A stretch of 64,000 nucleotides of DNA from Gerris lacustris (Eukaryota; Arthropoda; Insecta; Hemiptera; Gerridae): NCBI GenBank assembly GCA_951217055.1, contig OX578282.1, positions 45,590,829 through 45,654,828 on the forward strand, read 5' to 3'. The notes beneath the pieces were generated by a model. The model searched no databases, was not told the DNA's origin, and saw only the letters and a list, made by a program, of their open reading frames with translations. The translations under genes were made by a program, and so were the position numbers. Numbering within the stretch: position 1 is the first letter of the stretch; each line of letters begins with the position of its first letter. Below, piece after piece: positions 11,336-24,690 of the stretch.

Positions 11336-11815
11336 TAGCCCACAAAGGTAACGAAAGCTATGTGATCTTCCCAAAGAACGAAAAACATTTTGGGTCCAGA
11401 TGTGCCTATTGCTTAATTTTTGCGAACCAACATATCTTAAATTAGTCCGATTTAATAAAATTTGGATGGTAGGTCATAATTAACCCATTGTTGGCCTCAT
11501 ATAAGTTCCTATCTTATGCGCATTGTTGTTGTCTTTTCCACATGCGCTCAAACATACATTTATTTTCACCTATACCTTCAAAAGTTCTTATCTGATTTTG
11601 AAGATATTTAGATGGTTTGTCGAGCTCGTTGATAGCCCCAGATTTATTTCAACCTCCTGTTCACATTAAATATTGCTAAATTGATATACTTTTATTCGTG
11701 TAATAAAACCAAAAATATTGAAAGATTTTTTAAGAAAGGGTAATTTTTTTACTGTAAAAGCATACAAGCATTAAATTATAATTATAAGGACGTGAGAAAG
11801 CTCTATGCTTCTCTA
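11336..11815 (+). mobile_element. HINE-like family 1, degenerate copy
   Basis: ggtaacgaaagctatgtgat, gaaccaacatatcttaaa, aatttggatggtaggtcata and gatagccccagattta follow family order, but the gcttcc hairpin arm is lost. Confidence 0.7.
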
Positions 11816-11879
11816 ACAGATTATTTTTATACAGGTCAAAATCGTTTTGATTATTTATATGAAGTTATTTTTAGCAAAT

Positions 11880-12285
11880 TTTAAATATTGGAGACGTTTG
11901 AAATTAACATAGGACCATATGTGAACTACTTTCGAAAACCATATAATTTTTTAAACAATTAGATGAGTACTTTTTAAGATGTATATATGGTGTAAATTAA
12001 TGTATGTTTGTGCGTATGTGGAAACAAATTGACCCAGAAAGCTTAAAACGTGTATGAGACCAAAATAGGCTAATTATGACCTAGCATCTAAATTTCATTA
12101 AAATTGGATTAGTAGATTTTAAAATATGGTGGTACGCAAAAATTAAACGACAGGCAGACACAGAACCAAATATATTTCCTAATGTCTGAAACGGATGTAT
12201 TTCTTTGAATTTTTGAAATCGGAGACAAAAAGAATGTTGGTTCTTCAGAACGATCACATAGATAAGTTACCTTGGGTAAGCTCGG
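11880..12285 (-). mobile_element. HINE-like family 1, reverse copy beside the previous one
   Basis: The reverse-orientation body ends ggtaagctcggaaggcaaat at about 12285. With 11336-11815 it forms an inverted pair about 65 bp apart. Confidence 0.7.
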
Positions 12286-12299
12286 AAGGCAAATGGAGG

Positions 12300-12397
12300 G
12301 TAAATTAAATTAATTTAACAATAATGGGTCGTAAAAGCATAACATCATTGAAGTATGTGTTATATGTCGCGAGGAAGCTATGTGCTACACTAATTGG
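12300..12397 (+). mobile_element. HINE-like family 1, 3' tail fragment
   Basis: aacaataatgggtcgtaaaa, cgcgaggaagctatgtgct and aattggcagaccatta are the family 3' end in plus orientation, next to a reverse 5' end. Confidence 0.65.
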
Positions 12398-12429
12398 CAG
12401 ACCATTATTATTGTTTTAATTAATATGAA

Positions 12430-12597
12430 AATAGAAAAATTTAGTAAAATTTGGAGATTTATTGCAGCTTTGAGGATTCTTTCCGTGAATGAATCTCTTC
12501 AAAACAATTCTGTGTTTATGTGGGGTTGAGATTAATAACTATCCTAAGCTTTTAACTTGTGAACCATTTAAAGAGTTATACAGATTTCGCAAATTTA
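12430..12597 (+). mobile_element. SINE-like family 4, body fragment
   Basis: gaggattctttccgtgaatg through tcctaagcttttaacttgtg to agagttatacag matches 24485-24605 (+) and 26022-26150 (-) nearly exactly. Confidence 0.7.
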
Positions 12598-12599
12598 TT

Positions 12600-15500
12600 C
12601 GACTTAATGTGAGAATAATATATTCGAGGAGTCAGGGGTAAAACTAGGAACAGTTTTATCCCTGATATAACTAATTCTATGGGGAACTATTGTATTGCAA
12701 TTTGTAGAGATTGAAGCACTAATTACGTTTGTTGGTCTTCGGGGAATCATGAACGTAATTAGTGGAATACTTATATCTTACTCTCAGGAGACGAGTATTA
12801 AATTAGTTTTAATGGTAACTTAAAACTAAGGGGTTAATAAATTCGCAACTGGCATAAAACCAACGTCAAATACTGGTGTATCTGGTAATATTTCGATTCG
12901 ATGATAAGAAAGTAGCTGATCCCCATCCTTTATTAAAACCTGTTTTGGGAATAAAGAATGACCTCACCACTAAAGAACCTTTTAATGTACAAAGGTGGCT
13001 TAAACCACAATTGGTAATTTACAGTGCCAACAAATTCTAAATGCGAAAGAGAATGAATCAGTGAAGGAGTTATGTTATCAGTTATCAGTGTAGGACAGAT
13101 GTTGACTCTGTCTCTACTCCCACTCAACATAAAATTTAGCTAAATTTAATTTCAGCTAAACTAAGACTTAATATAAATGCTAACTTAAGTTGAATATAAA
13201 ATAAGAGGAACGATGCAGAATCAATTTTTCATTGTCTGCGAGTGGCATTGTATTTCTTTTATTTGTTTTCACCAATTTTTTAAGTAATCGTATTTTGCAT
13301 CAGTACTTAAGACTTAATTAGTAAGTAAAATTACTTAAAATATTTAAAATTAAGAATATTGAATATTATTATACATTTTTATATAAAAAATAATTTAGAT
13401 AATACTGTAAAAGCGTTTCTAAAAAAAAAAATTATACATTTAAAATGCGTGTTAACGATTATAATTAAGTGTTAATTACACATGTATATTACGTTAAAGT
13501 AAGAAAAGAGGTGGGGGAGTGTAGTACAAATAATTAACACATTGTTCCTTTCCTAACCCTTCCCAGACCAACTAGTCTAAACCCTTTAGCTCCTAAAGCA
13601 ATTAAGAAAGTCTGGCACGAAAAACAAGGGGAGAAGGGCCGTAGTATGAAGAGAAGAGTTGCCCTAATGGCATGATAGCAGGGCATCTCGCAAACCTAAA
13701 ACCTTAATAATAAACCTTTTGCCTTTGGATCTACTCCAAATTTAACCGGCGAAGTGGGATGGGCCGATTATACTGAGATGCCGTCTCCAGGGACACCGTA
13801 AGAAGTTAAAAGCAGCCGTGAATGAAAAAAAGTTACTAAATGAACTGAAAAATTATTCACCTTTTAATATTAACTTCCTAAATTGGAAGAAAATCTTATT
13901 ATTCCTTTTTAAAGAACCCATAAACGATCCGTAAATTACTGAAAGGAAAAACTGATTTGGCCGGTCTCTCTAAATTTTTCGGATGCGGTCTGAATACCCC
14001 CTTTACCACACACACGGTCCGAATTGGTTTCAGTTCGTCTTCACTTTTCGCTCGATATCTGTTGGCCAGCAGTATTTACTCATGTGCCTTTTAATATAAA
14101 CAATATTCATTTAAGTTCATCCAGACGATTTTTACGGCATTTATTGGGCTACTATTAACCACTAAATGGCAATAAACAAGTACACGAAAGATTCGCATGT
14201 GGTGTAAGGATAGGGTCTTAAAAAGGAGCACGTTTTCCCCCATAAACCTCCTCTCGGAGTTAAAGTGTTGGCCAAACGCCTTTGAAATGAGTTTGGTAAC
14301 GTCTTACATAGTGAAAGAAGATACAGCTATGCGCGAAGCCATACCAGCGCACATGATACTGACGGCTTAACTGAAGTTACACACCGCCGTTTCATCTGGT
14401 TTAAACCAATCGGATCCTGAAAACCTATTGACTTTTCAATTCTAATCCGACCACGTCAATAGATTTAAGGAAATACGGACAGTTTTTTACCACAAAAGAT
14501 CCGGAAGTACAGACAAGCTAGATCTATTTTTCCTGTAGGTATGTATTAATGGATCGTCATGAGGGCCTCTAAAGAATGTTAAAACATAAAATCGCAGAAG
14601 TTATTATCACTTAAATTTTGAATTCCTTCTAGTTACCTATAAAATCAAGGCAGAAAGCCCAGTCTTGTTGGGTGAGATTCTCTAAACATTTTTCTCTTTT
14701 TTCCCTAAAAAATAAATGAACGGGTTATTTCTCTGACGAATTCGAAATATATTTAATATGCTTAAATATACGGACCCTAAAATATGTCTTGACTCACCGA
14801 GTTTACATTATGCAGTTTTATAAATATACTAGTTTTTTTTTTTTTTTTTTTTAATTTACTCGTACAAAAAGAAAATTCTCTCGTGCAGTGGAACACTCAA
14901 GGGTTTTACTCAGTTAGACAATGTCGCCAACAATTAATTTAAATACTGAACTCTCTATTTAGGTATATATTTTTTTAATTTGTACTTAAAGAGTTAACAT
15001 TGTTATTTTAATTTTTTTTTATGTTAAAACGTTTTTTCTCGAGGTATCCGAGTCCTAATTTTTTTAATTACCCACCTAACGGACTTAAACGTTTTTATAT
15101 AAAAGTAAAAAAATATAAGACATTAAAAAAAAACCTTTTTTCTTTCAATTTGACAAAAGTAAGGTCCCCTTTAATTTTTTTACCATATAACTGTCACCAC
15201 AAAAAATAACTCGCTAGACGACAAAGCGAGAAAAAGAGTATTTAACACAACTTAATTACACCTTTATTTTTTTCTTTCTTTAACTTTAATTCCTCCTTTT
15301 TTTCTCTTTAAAATAATAAAAAAGGTAAGGTAGAGTTAGAAGAAACATTATTACAACTTTTTTCTTATAATGATGTATGAAGTCAGTGTAAGGTAATGGG
15401 TTAAAGCTAAGGATGGTAAAGGCGTCCCCAGAAGGTAAAATATAGAGTCTTTATACAAAACCGCTTGGAAATTTGTAGTGCTAGGAAATGGAGAAAAGAG

Positions 15501-16690
15501 AATAGACTTTAAACTGAGAAAACCTTTGAACAAGGAGAAGGCTACTCTGTTATTATACGTACCGAACTACAAAAAAAAGTTCATCTTTTGTCCTCGAAGA
15601 ATACAATTTACCTAGACGGTTTTGTAAATAGAGAGAAAAGGACGGACAAAACGGGTCGAGTAAAGGAAAGTATAAGATTATTTCTTCGCATCTTCTTCGC
15701 ACCCACCTTTTTACAAACACAAACAAGTTTGAGTTTTCTTTGTATTTTTTTTTTTTTTTTTTTTTTTTCTCTGTCTCTAACCCCTTTTCTTATTAATAAA
15801 ATAAAAATAAATAAAGGCTTCATTCTTCTACATTAATAGTAAAAAGAAAAGAGAACAAGTAAATATGACACAAAGTTTGATTATTATACATTGTTTTTAA
15901 AGTTATTATTTGAAAGAAACATTAAAAAGAGTAGTGGTTAAGAAGTAACAACTTGTGGAACATCATCAAAATAAAGTACATCCTAGTCGTGTTAGTGGGT
16001 GAGTTTAACGTGTTAAGAAGTTTTTTTTTCTTTTTCTTTTTTGTGTTAAATATAAAATATTCTTTCGTTTGTTTAAAATTATTTATCTTTAGATTTTTCA
16101 AACAATTTTTTTAAATTACATTTTTACGTATTTGTATAATTACTTTTTCTATTAAAGTTTACCACTAAAACTCTAAAGAAATCCAAAGTTAAATTAAATT
16201 TTTTGTTTGATCAAATTGGTCCGTCTTATTTAAAAATAAAAACTTTAATTTATTTTATTTTACTTATTTGATATCCATATAATAATAAATAATATTATGT
16301 ATTAGGTACACCATCAGTGTATTTGTTTATATCTTAATTATTATTACTTCTTTTTGTTTAGTAATAATAAAAAAAACTTTTATAAAGGGGAAAAAAATAT
16401 ATTTGATTAAAATTACGAAAAAGGGCTAGAAATTCCTTCTCATGGAACACATTTAAAATAAATTGGATGTAATTTCATTTTCTTTTTAATTATTATTCTT
16501 TTTTGCCGTCTTTTTCGAAATATGGTTGTAAATATTTAAATATGTACGAGCATTTTTCAAAAATAGAAAAACAGAAACATAATAAGAGAGGAAAAAGCAT
16601 AACATTTTATAAGTTTTTAGTTTACTTGAAATCATTCAATGCTTTATTTTAACAAAAAGACGTGCTTGTTTTTTTTTTACAATACTTAAT
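12600..16690. other. No recognised feature
   Basis: AT-rich sequence with mononucleotide runs (T runs at 14833-14852 and 15748-15769). The short frames here are low-complexity K/F/L/I-rich and match no family. No splice-flanked coding segment was recognised. Confidence 0.5.
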
Positions 16691-16691
16691 A

Positions 16692-18359
16692 TATTGCTTC
16701 CGAGCTTACCGAAGGTAACGGAAGCTATGTGATCGTTCTGAAGAACGAAAAAATATTAGGTCTCCGATTTCAAAAATTCCAAGACAGAAATCCGTTTCAG
16801 ACATCAGGGAACAATTTTGGTTCCGTGTCTGTCTGTCGGTCTGTCGGTCTGTCGGTCTGTCGGTCTGTCGGTCTGTCGTTCAATTTTTGCGAACCACCAT
16901 ATCTTAAAAACTACACGTCCAATTTTAATGAAATTTGGATGGTAGGTCATAATTAGCCCATTGTTGGTCCCATATAAGTTTCAACCTTCTGCGCTTATTT
17001 GTTTGTCATCCACATGCTCACAAACATACATTTATTTACAGCCATATCTTTAAGTGTAATCATCTGATTTTTATGAAATTTTTATGGTTTGTCGAAAGTA
17101 GCCTGCAGATAACACCTGCTTAATTTCAACCCTCTGCGCACTTTAAATCGTGCTAAATTAATATGTCTTATATTATAAAGCCGCAAGGCTAACTGACTCA
17201 CTGACTGACATTAATGTTTACCCACTTCCAGAAGAGCTAGAGACTTGTGGTTTGCGCCATTCGACGCGCAACGTCCATATTGTGGACCAAAATAATTATA
17301 CAAAGTTTACTTTTCCCCCTCCTTCCACCCTTAAAAAAATAAAAATGGGTGACTTGATTTTTAAACTGGTTTGGGGGCTTATTGCGGCTAAACGGTAAGT
17401 CGTATTAGAAAATGGATAGCACAAATGGTGACTGATTTTAAAAGATCTACAACTTTAGTCCTATGAGTTTTTGTCGTATCATCATCGGTTGTACCCTAGA
17501 TGGTGATAATTTTGTTATTATTTGGTTTTATTTTTTTCCATTTTTGTCTTTGAATGGCCATAGTTTCTATAATAGTTGGCCAATTTTGTTTCTGATTGCG
17601 GCGATTGAATCTCACACTAATGCTCTTTAAATTGAGCGTATTTTATTTCATTAGTTCATCCTACTTGCTGAGAACATGAGAGTAAACTTTTTCCCGTGTG
17701 CCGTGTCACGTGACCACTTTTGTTTGTTTTTAATATTGTGTCATATATCATTTTAAAGGCCTTGATATGTAGATTAAAGCTATTTTATTTGTTGATTTTT
17801 TAAAAATTTTGTACATGTACTTTTGTACCGATTTATAATTTTGTTGTTGGTTAAAGGGTTTAAATACTTTTTTGATATAAGGTTTTTTATTTATATGTAT
17901 TTATTAGTTAAATGAATGCCCTTTTGTATTATTTGTTTTTTAAAAATATAACTTTGGTACCTCAGAGTACAGGGGGTACTAATGTTAAAGTTAATCTTTT
18001 ATAATATGATTTATATCGTTGAAAAGCTCTTGCATAGTAGATTAATTTTTGTTATATTCTATTTTGTGTTATTTTTAGTTTTGAGGGTAAAATAAAAAAA
18101 ACCTGTTTATACAGCGGTTTCTACGATTTGGTTGCAGTTTTATATTTGTTTATTAAATTAATTATATATGCGCTAACGTTTGGTACTTGTTGGAGGCTTT
18201 GTTTCTCCAACAAATGTTTGTTTCTCCAACAAATTAAATATTTACTGGAACAGTGCCGCGCCGTTCCAACTTTTTGAATATGTTTATCGAGGTATTTTTC
18301 TTAATTTGGTCTTTTCTTTGCGAGGAAGCTATGTGCCACATTAATTGGCAGAGTATTTT
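16692..18359 (+). mobile_element. HINE-like family 1, long form; left arm of a 1.67-kb inverted repeat
   Basis: It starts ttgcttccgagcttaccg (16694), has five cggtctgt units around 16837-16876, and ends aattggcagagta (18355). The first about 460 bp and the last about 50 bp match the short forms. The middle (about 17160-18300) is extra: it contains gccgcaaggctaactgactc, a segment shared with family 5 (ttttaaaagatctacaactt) and a doubled gtttctccaacaaat. The copy is almost identical to the reverse of 19850-21533. No long reading frame is present, so it is non-autonomous despite its length. Confidence 0.85.
16837..16876 (+). repeat. 8-bp microsatellite, five units
   Basis: Five uninterrupted cggtctgt units inside the left arm. 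The right arm has seven. Confidence 0.9.
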
Positions 18360-19849
18360 ATTTATTTTTTTATTTTTTTTAAATAAATAATTACTGTTAT
18401 AAAACTAAACTTTAATGTTTGATTGTGTTACAATTAAAAATTCTATCAGATAAATAAGCAAAATATTTACTCAATAATATAAGATTTGAGTGCTAAACCC
18501 TAATACTTATAAGCAAGGCGAAACAGCAACCTTCAATCTATTAATTTTCAGTAAAAAGAAGTCACTTAAATAAGACTAAATAAGTATGGATGAATCAAAA
18601 GTGACTTTACTGTACTATACCGCAAATATATACAAATAACCGCGAATATAAATTTTCTTCAGTGCCAGTGTGGGAGTTTTGTATGAAATCACAGATTTGA
18701 ACAACTGGCTTAAATCAACAGCCATAACATATTTTAGCCTCCAAAAAAGTAAATTATTTGTGGTTGAATGCCAGGTCTTAACACAGATATCAGGTATCTG
18801 AAGGCGAATGCTTGTTTATAATATATTTTTTAATATGTTCACTATTCGCAGTTAATATTTTCAAATGATACGTATGTAAATTTCTACTACGATTTATTCG
18901 CTTCTTTTCTCATTCTAATTATGTAAAGTTTGTGTTATTGATTAAATTTATTAATTTTTTTAATAAACCCAATTACATAGTTGTTACGTTTCTTTACAAA
19001 ATACGTAAACCTATAACATATATAGTATTTATATTAGGGAGCCAGCATGTATTAATCATATTAATATAAAAAAACAAATCATGATAACTTATATTTTCCA
19101 TAAATTAACCCATAAACAATGGGTAAAAATTTAAATCATCTTAACACATAGTATGTTGCAATACTTTATTTTTTATTGCAGTTGTTATCCAGTGATCTTA
19201 GAATTGTGGATTTGAAATATAGTTGTTGTGCTAGGCAGCTTAAGAAGAGATAAATAAACACGTTTGTTAAACTTTGTGACAGTAGAAGCTCATGTTTCAA
19301 ACTGGTCATTTAACATGAAAACTGGTCGTTTAACATGAAACTCTAAACTGTAATATACTATCTAATGTCACAAGAAATTACTTCTTACTATACATGACCG
19401 TCAAAACTAAGTCGTTTGTTGAGTTCATATAGATCATAGTTTAGATAGGATTTTAAGTTTCTCGTTGTTGAAAATAATTATTACTTATTTTGCAACAGAG
19501 CTTTCGCTCGGGCTAAGCTCTGTAGAAGATTTTAAAACGCGCATTTATTTCTTACTATCTAATTACGACTCACTGTTACTGTCTTGAAATATTAAGGAGG
19601 ATTGCCAAGAATGAACGGTAAAGACAGGTTAGGTATATAAAGACAGTAGGTGTATGGAGTGATATAAATAGGAAATATATTGGAAGATGGCTTGATAACA
19701 AAGAGGATCTTCATAGTTTAGATATTTAGACCGTAAGCATATAAAGACGCAGGGGAAAACAGCACGTTTTTTTTTCAACCGCAGAAATATACGCAACTAA
19801 CGTCAAGTACGCACGACAAAGTGACTAGAATCAGAAGTAAGGTAAGGAA
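18360..19849. other. Spacer between the two inverted arms; no recognised feature
   Basis: 1,490 bp of AT-rich sequence. A small direct duplication (actggtcatttaacatgaaa) occurs near 19300-19340. No coding or repeat family was recognised. Confidence 0.5.
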
Positions 19850-21533
19850 AAAATACTCTGCCAATTAATGTGGCACATAGCTTCCTCGCAAAGAAAAGAC
19901 CAAATTAAGAAAAATACCTCGATAAACATATTCAAAAAGTTGGAACGGCGCGGCACTGTTCCAGTAAATATTTAATTTGTTGGAGAAACAAACATTTGTT
20001 GGAGAAACAAAGCCTCCAACAAGCACCAAACGTTAGCGCATATATAATTAATTTAATAAACAAATATAAAACTGCAACCAAATCGTAGAAACCGCTGTAT
20101 AAACAGGTTTTTTTTATTTTACCCTCAAAACTAAAAATAACACAAAATAGAATATAACAAAAATTAATCTACTATGCAAGAGCTTTTCAACGATATAAAT
20201 CATATTATAAAAGATTAACTTTAACATTAGTACCCCCTGTACTCTGAGGTACCAAAGTTATATTTTTAAAAAACAAATAATACAAAAGGGCATTCATTTA
20301 ACTAATAAATACATATAAATAAAAAACCTTATATCAAAAAAGTATTTAAACCCTTTAACCAACAACAAAATTATAAATCGGTACAAAAGTACATGTACAA
20401 AATTTTTAAAAAATCAACAAATAAAATAGCTTTAATCTACATATCAAGGCCTTTAAAATGATATATGACACAATATTAAAAACAAACAAAAGTGGTCACG
20501 TGACACGGCACACGGGAAAAAGTTTACTCTCATGTTCTCAGCAAGTAGGATGAACTAATGAAATAAAATACGCTCAATTTAAAGAGCATTAGTGTGAGAT
20601 TCAATCGCCGCAATCAGAAACAAAATTGGCCAACTATTATAGAAACTATGGCCATTCAAAGACAAAAATGGAAAAAAATAAAACCAAATAATAACAAAAT
20701 TATCACCATCTAGGGTACAACCGATGATGATACGACAAAAACTCATAGGACTAAAGTTGTAGATCTTTTAAAATCAGTCACCATTTGTGCTATCCATTTT
20801 CTAATACGACTTACCGTTTAGCCGCAATAAGCCCCCAAACCAGTTTAAAAATCAAGTCACCCATTTTTATTTTTTTAAGGGTGGAAGGAGGGGGAAAAGT
20901 AAACTTTGTATAATTATTTTGGTCCACAATATGGACGTTGCGCGTCGAATGGCGCAAACCACAAGTCTCTAGCTCTTCTGGAAGTGGGTAAACATTAATG
21001 TCAGTCAGTGAGTCAGTTAGCCTTGCGGCTTTATAATATAAGACATATTAATTTAGCACGATTTAAAGTGCGCAGAGGGTTGAAATTAAGCAGGTGTTAT
21101 CTGCAGGCTACTTTCGACAAACCATAAAAATTTCATAAAAATCAGATGATTACACTTAAAGATATGGCTGTAAATAAATGTATGTTTGTGAGCATGTGGA
21201 TGACAAACAAATAAGCGCAGAAGGTTGAAACTTATATGGGACCAACAATGGGCTAATTATGACCTACCATCCAAATTTCATTAAAATTGGACGTGTAGTT
21301 TTTAAGATATGGTGGTTCGCAAAAATTGAACGACAGACCGACAGACCGACAGACCGACAGACCGACAGACCGACAGACCGACAGACCGACAGACAGACAC
21401 GGAACCAAAATTGTTCCCTGATGTCTGAAACGGATTTCTGTCTTGGAATTTTTGAAATCGGAGACCTAATATTTTTTCGTTCTTCAGAACGATCACATAG
21501 CTTCCGTTACCTTCGGTAAGCTCGGAAGCAATA
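19850..21533 (-). mobile_element. HINE-like family 1, long form; right arm of the 1.67-kb inverted repeat
   Basis: This is the reverse complement of 16692-18359. The 16-bp length difference is explained exactly by seven rather than five 8-bp units at 21333-21388. One substitution was seen (20024, against 18185). Homology to the left arm stops within a few bases of the element termini at both ends. Confidence 0.85.
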
Positions 21534-22244
21534 CACTGCCAATTAGAGTGGCACTTAGCTTCATCGCGTATACTTTAATGATTTTAGGTTTTTTTTAGTT
21601 CGATAACGTGTGCACAGAAGTGAATGCAACAGTGTAAAGATAGCGAATGAATCCTGGTCGCCTGGTCTCGAGGTCCCTAGGCTTGCTGTGCTATTAAAGA
21701 GGTAGTTGAAATAGACAGGTGGGGGAACCAATGCCACCTCCTATTCCCCTCGTCTATCTCCCTCCCTGGGTTCTCTCCATAGTAAAACTATTAATAGTTT
21801 TAACGATCATTAACACTTCATAGCGGTGTCGCTGTTGGTTTTACTAAAAAATTGTATTTAAAAAAATGTGTATCCCATTAAATAGATGAAGTTTGATTTT
21901 TTCCCGACCTAAAATTCCAATTTTAGGTTTAAAGTTCACGTTTACGAGAGCGTTGCGTGCGAACACTTAGGCGGATATCGTTGTCCAACGAACTCGTCCT
22001 GGGCATTGGTAAAATGAACATGTCTACCAAATTTCATCAAAAACAGTCTACCTTTACTCAATTTATCGTCACACGTTTCACACACCGTTCGTGGACACAC
22101 AGACCGACAGAAAGATAGGCAGATACACAGACAGACAAACACGAGACCAAAAATGTTCCCTAATGTCTGAAATGGATTTCTTCCTTGGCATTGTTAAAAT
22201 CGGAGACCTAAAATTGTTTAGGTCTTCGGTAAGCTCGGAAGCAA
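21534..22244 (-). mobile_element. HINE-like family 1, diverged copy abutting the long form
   Basis: The tail cactgccaattagagtggca starts immediately after the end of the previous element, and the head ggtaagctcggaagcaa ends at 22244. The 3' third retains gacagacaaacacgagacca and atgttccctaatgtctgaaa; the middle (21580-21940) is unlike other copies. Confidence 0.65.
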
Positions 22245-24370
22245 TTGGAGGAACAAGAATAAATGCAAGGGGATGGTAGTAAGTGGTAGGAGTCAATAGA
22301 AGAGATAAAGTAAATGGATAAACAGCATAAATTCTTATTTATTATATTGACATAAGCAAATAATATGTTGTATGTAGAAATAATGATAACAGAAATAAAG
22401 GCAGGGAAATAGGGCCTAGACAGTAGGAAGAAAACAACAGAAAAATACAAGAAAAGAAGTTAGACCAATCTATAAATATGGCGATGTTAGTATGATGGTG
22501 AGTAGGTGTTGTGATTACTTGTTGCACTAACTACATGCGTTGTGTAATATAAGCATGCATTTTAAATGTTTGAGGTCCTGTTTCAGTTTGTTGATAAGGA
22601 TGGTAAACTGGTCTTCATACTGATTAACTGGCATCACTACTAATGTATATTCACTCAAAAGTATAGAAAAGTTGACTTTATAAAGGTTGTAAGAAAATCA
22701 CCTTAACGATCTTGGCTTCACAGTCGCTCATTTCAGCGGTTAAAAGTGGCTTGGTGGGTTTGATGTTCTCCTAGGGTAAAACTGGCCAGAGGGTTTGTAG
22801 TAGATGCATCCAGTGGTGAATTAAGGTTAGGAAGGAGGCAGGTTACGGATGTGCGCTAAGGGAGTAAAAATAAGTTTCTTCATAAGTGTGTCTTGGTTTT
22901 CCCTGATATTTCTTAATCCCGAGGTATTCTCGCGGCGAGGCAGCCCCCAGTTGGTTCCTGGACGTGCAGCAAAGTGCTCTTCTCCAAGAGAGCATTCTCT
23001 AAGAGAAAACCAAAGCCGCCTTGACTTGTTTGTCTCACTCTTATTGATGGCTCACAGTCCTCGAGCCTGTTTCGCTCAGTGTAAACGGAATGGGCAAGAC
23101 AGCCACCTCCCAAGACACTCGCGCGAAACTGTTGTGTGATTGAGACTCGCGTAGTCTAAACACAACTTAAAACCTCAGTAACCACCTGCTACTATCTGGT
23201 AATTATTATGAGTGGTGTGCTCAAGAGCTTAGCGTTGTACTCATGAATCCCTTGTACTGAAGAATCCCTCAATTCAATTATGTTTATATGTGTGCCATGT
23301 ACATGAGAACCCATGTACTTTTAACCACCTTTAAATGAAAGTAGAACTTTTGTTACTCTGCTTTATTTAAAGAATGGTTTACAACTCAAATATTACGGTT
23401 TTTTTTAACATTAAGATTAAATTTCTCCAGGTCATCTTTTTTAATAGGTAATCGAGCTTAATATGAAAGTCAAAAGAAGTTTATTGTTTAACTTAAAAGA
23501 AAGAATACCTCTTCATCATAAGTTGAACAATGGATAATCCAAAAATAATATATAGGCGATCCATTACTAAAGTATTTTTTTAATTTCAAACTAGTGCGCT
23601 CATTATAAGAAGTTAACCTCATAATTCGCTGCTATATCTATTTTCCACTTGTTCTTTTACGAGTTTTAGATGGTAAATCACAGGACGTTTCCATTTTAAT
23701 AATGGAGGATGGAGGGGTTTGGCCGTTAAAATAATAAGTTTGTATAGCGTTAACTCCATTAACTTCTAAAACTTCTATATCGTTATAGTCAGAAAGCTAT
23801 TAGATATTATTTTGTCGGTCCTTCTCCCTCCTGTTAAATCCCGCAGCCCACTGAAACCTCTAGAATTTCGCCCCTACCTCCCTCAGTACCGGACAAAACG
23901 TTTGCAAGCTGCCCCCTCCCGCTATTATTCTTTATGAAATCGACCTACGAAAAATATTCGAGGCACGTACAAGCCTTTCTAAACTCCTCCTTCCACAAAA
24001 ACCTCCCAATTCTAGGGGTTCTCAAAAACCAACCCTGGGAGTAACGAACACTGATACACCCTACCAAAAAAAAAAAAAAAAAAACAGAAAAAATATATCC
24101 GCAACGGAACAGATCTACAGGATACACGAATTTCTCATTTTTATACTCCTTGTATCATAACACACACATACACTAAAAAAGATATCATTTAAAAAAAATT
24201 AGAAAAGAATGGGCAGTATAAACCACAAAAGATAAATTGTTACAACTTGTCTTTTTTATTTCGTAACAATATAAAATCACACTACGTTAGCATTCAATAC
24301 TATGCACGACATACTCGCAATTATTACAAAGGCATATTATTTAGGTTTAGTAAATAATAAAGCTTATTTT
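22245..24370. other. No recognised feature
   Basis: A GC-richer stretch at 22900-23150 holds overlapping frames on both strands (96 and 66 codons) with no recognisable domain and no splice context that I trust. The rest is AT-rich. Confidence 0.4.
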
Positions 24371-24374
<4 letters not shown>

Positions 24375-24468
<94 letters not shown>

Positions 24469-24482
24469 TGTGTGTGTGTGTG
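24375..24482 (+). repeat. (TA)n then (TG)n microsatellite
   Basis: About 44 TA units followed by tacatatatg and a (TG)n tract, directly before a family-4 SINE body. The Ile-Tyr frame here is an artefact. Confidence 0.95.
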
Positions 24483-24690
24483 CTACTTTTGAGGATTCTT
24501 TCCGTGAATGAATTTCTTCAAAACAATTCTGTGTTTATGTGGGGTTGAGATTAATAACTATCCTAAGCTTTTAACTTGTGAACCATTTAATGAGTTATAC
24601 AGATTTCGCAAATTTCCCGGCGCTGGAGTGTATTTTTCATGTCTGTTTCCCGTAGTTTATAATAATTATAATTTGATTTAAATTAAAATT
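24483..24690 (+). mobile_element. SINE-like family 4 copy, rearranged
   Basis: The body (24485-24605) is joined to the head-side segment cccggcgctggagtgtattt...gtttcccgtagttta (24618-24665). This order is reversed from that at 26022-26258, so two partial copies are fused. Confidence 0.6.

Noticed and set aside
13500..14600. Moderately GC-richer stretch suspected to hold exons
   Set aside because: No frame longer than a few dozen codons and no recognisable protein segment on either strand.
22849..23139. 96-codon frame in a GC-richer stretch, with a 66-codon frame on the other strand
   Set aside because: No domain, no splice-flanked conserved segment and no recognisable composition bias. It is left as unexplained sequence.
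24302..24511. Open frame rich in Ile-Tyr (also at 29877-30338 and 48414-48602)
   Set aside because: The frames are simply (TA)n microsatellites read as codons; there is no protein signal on either side.
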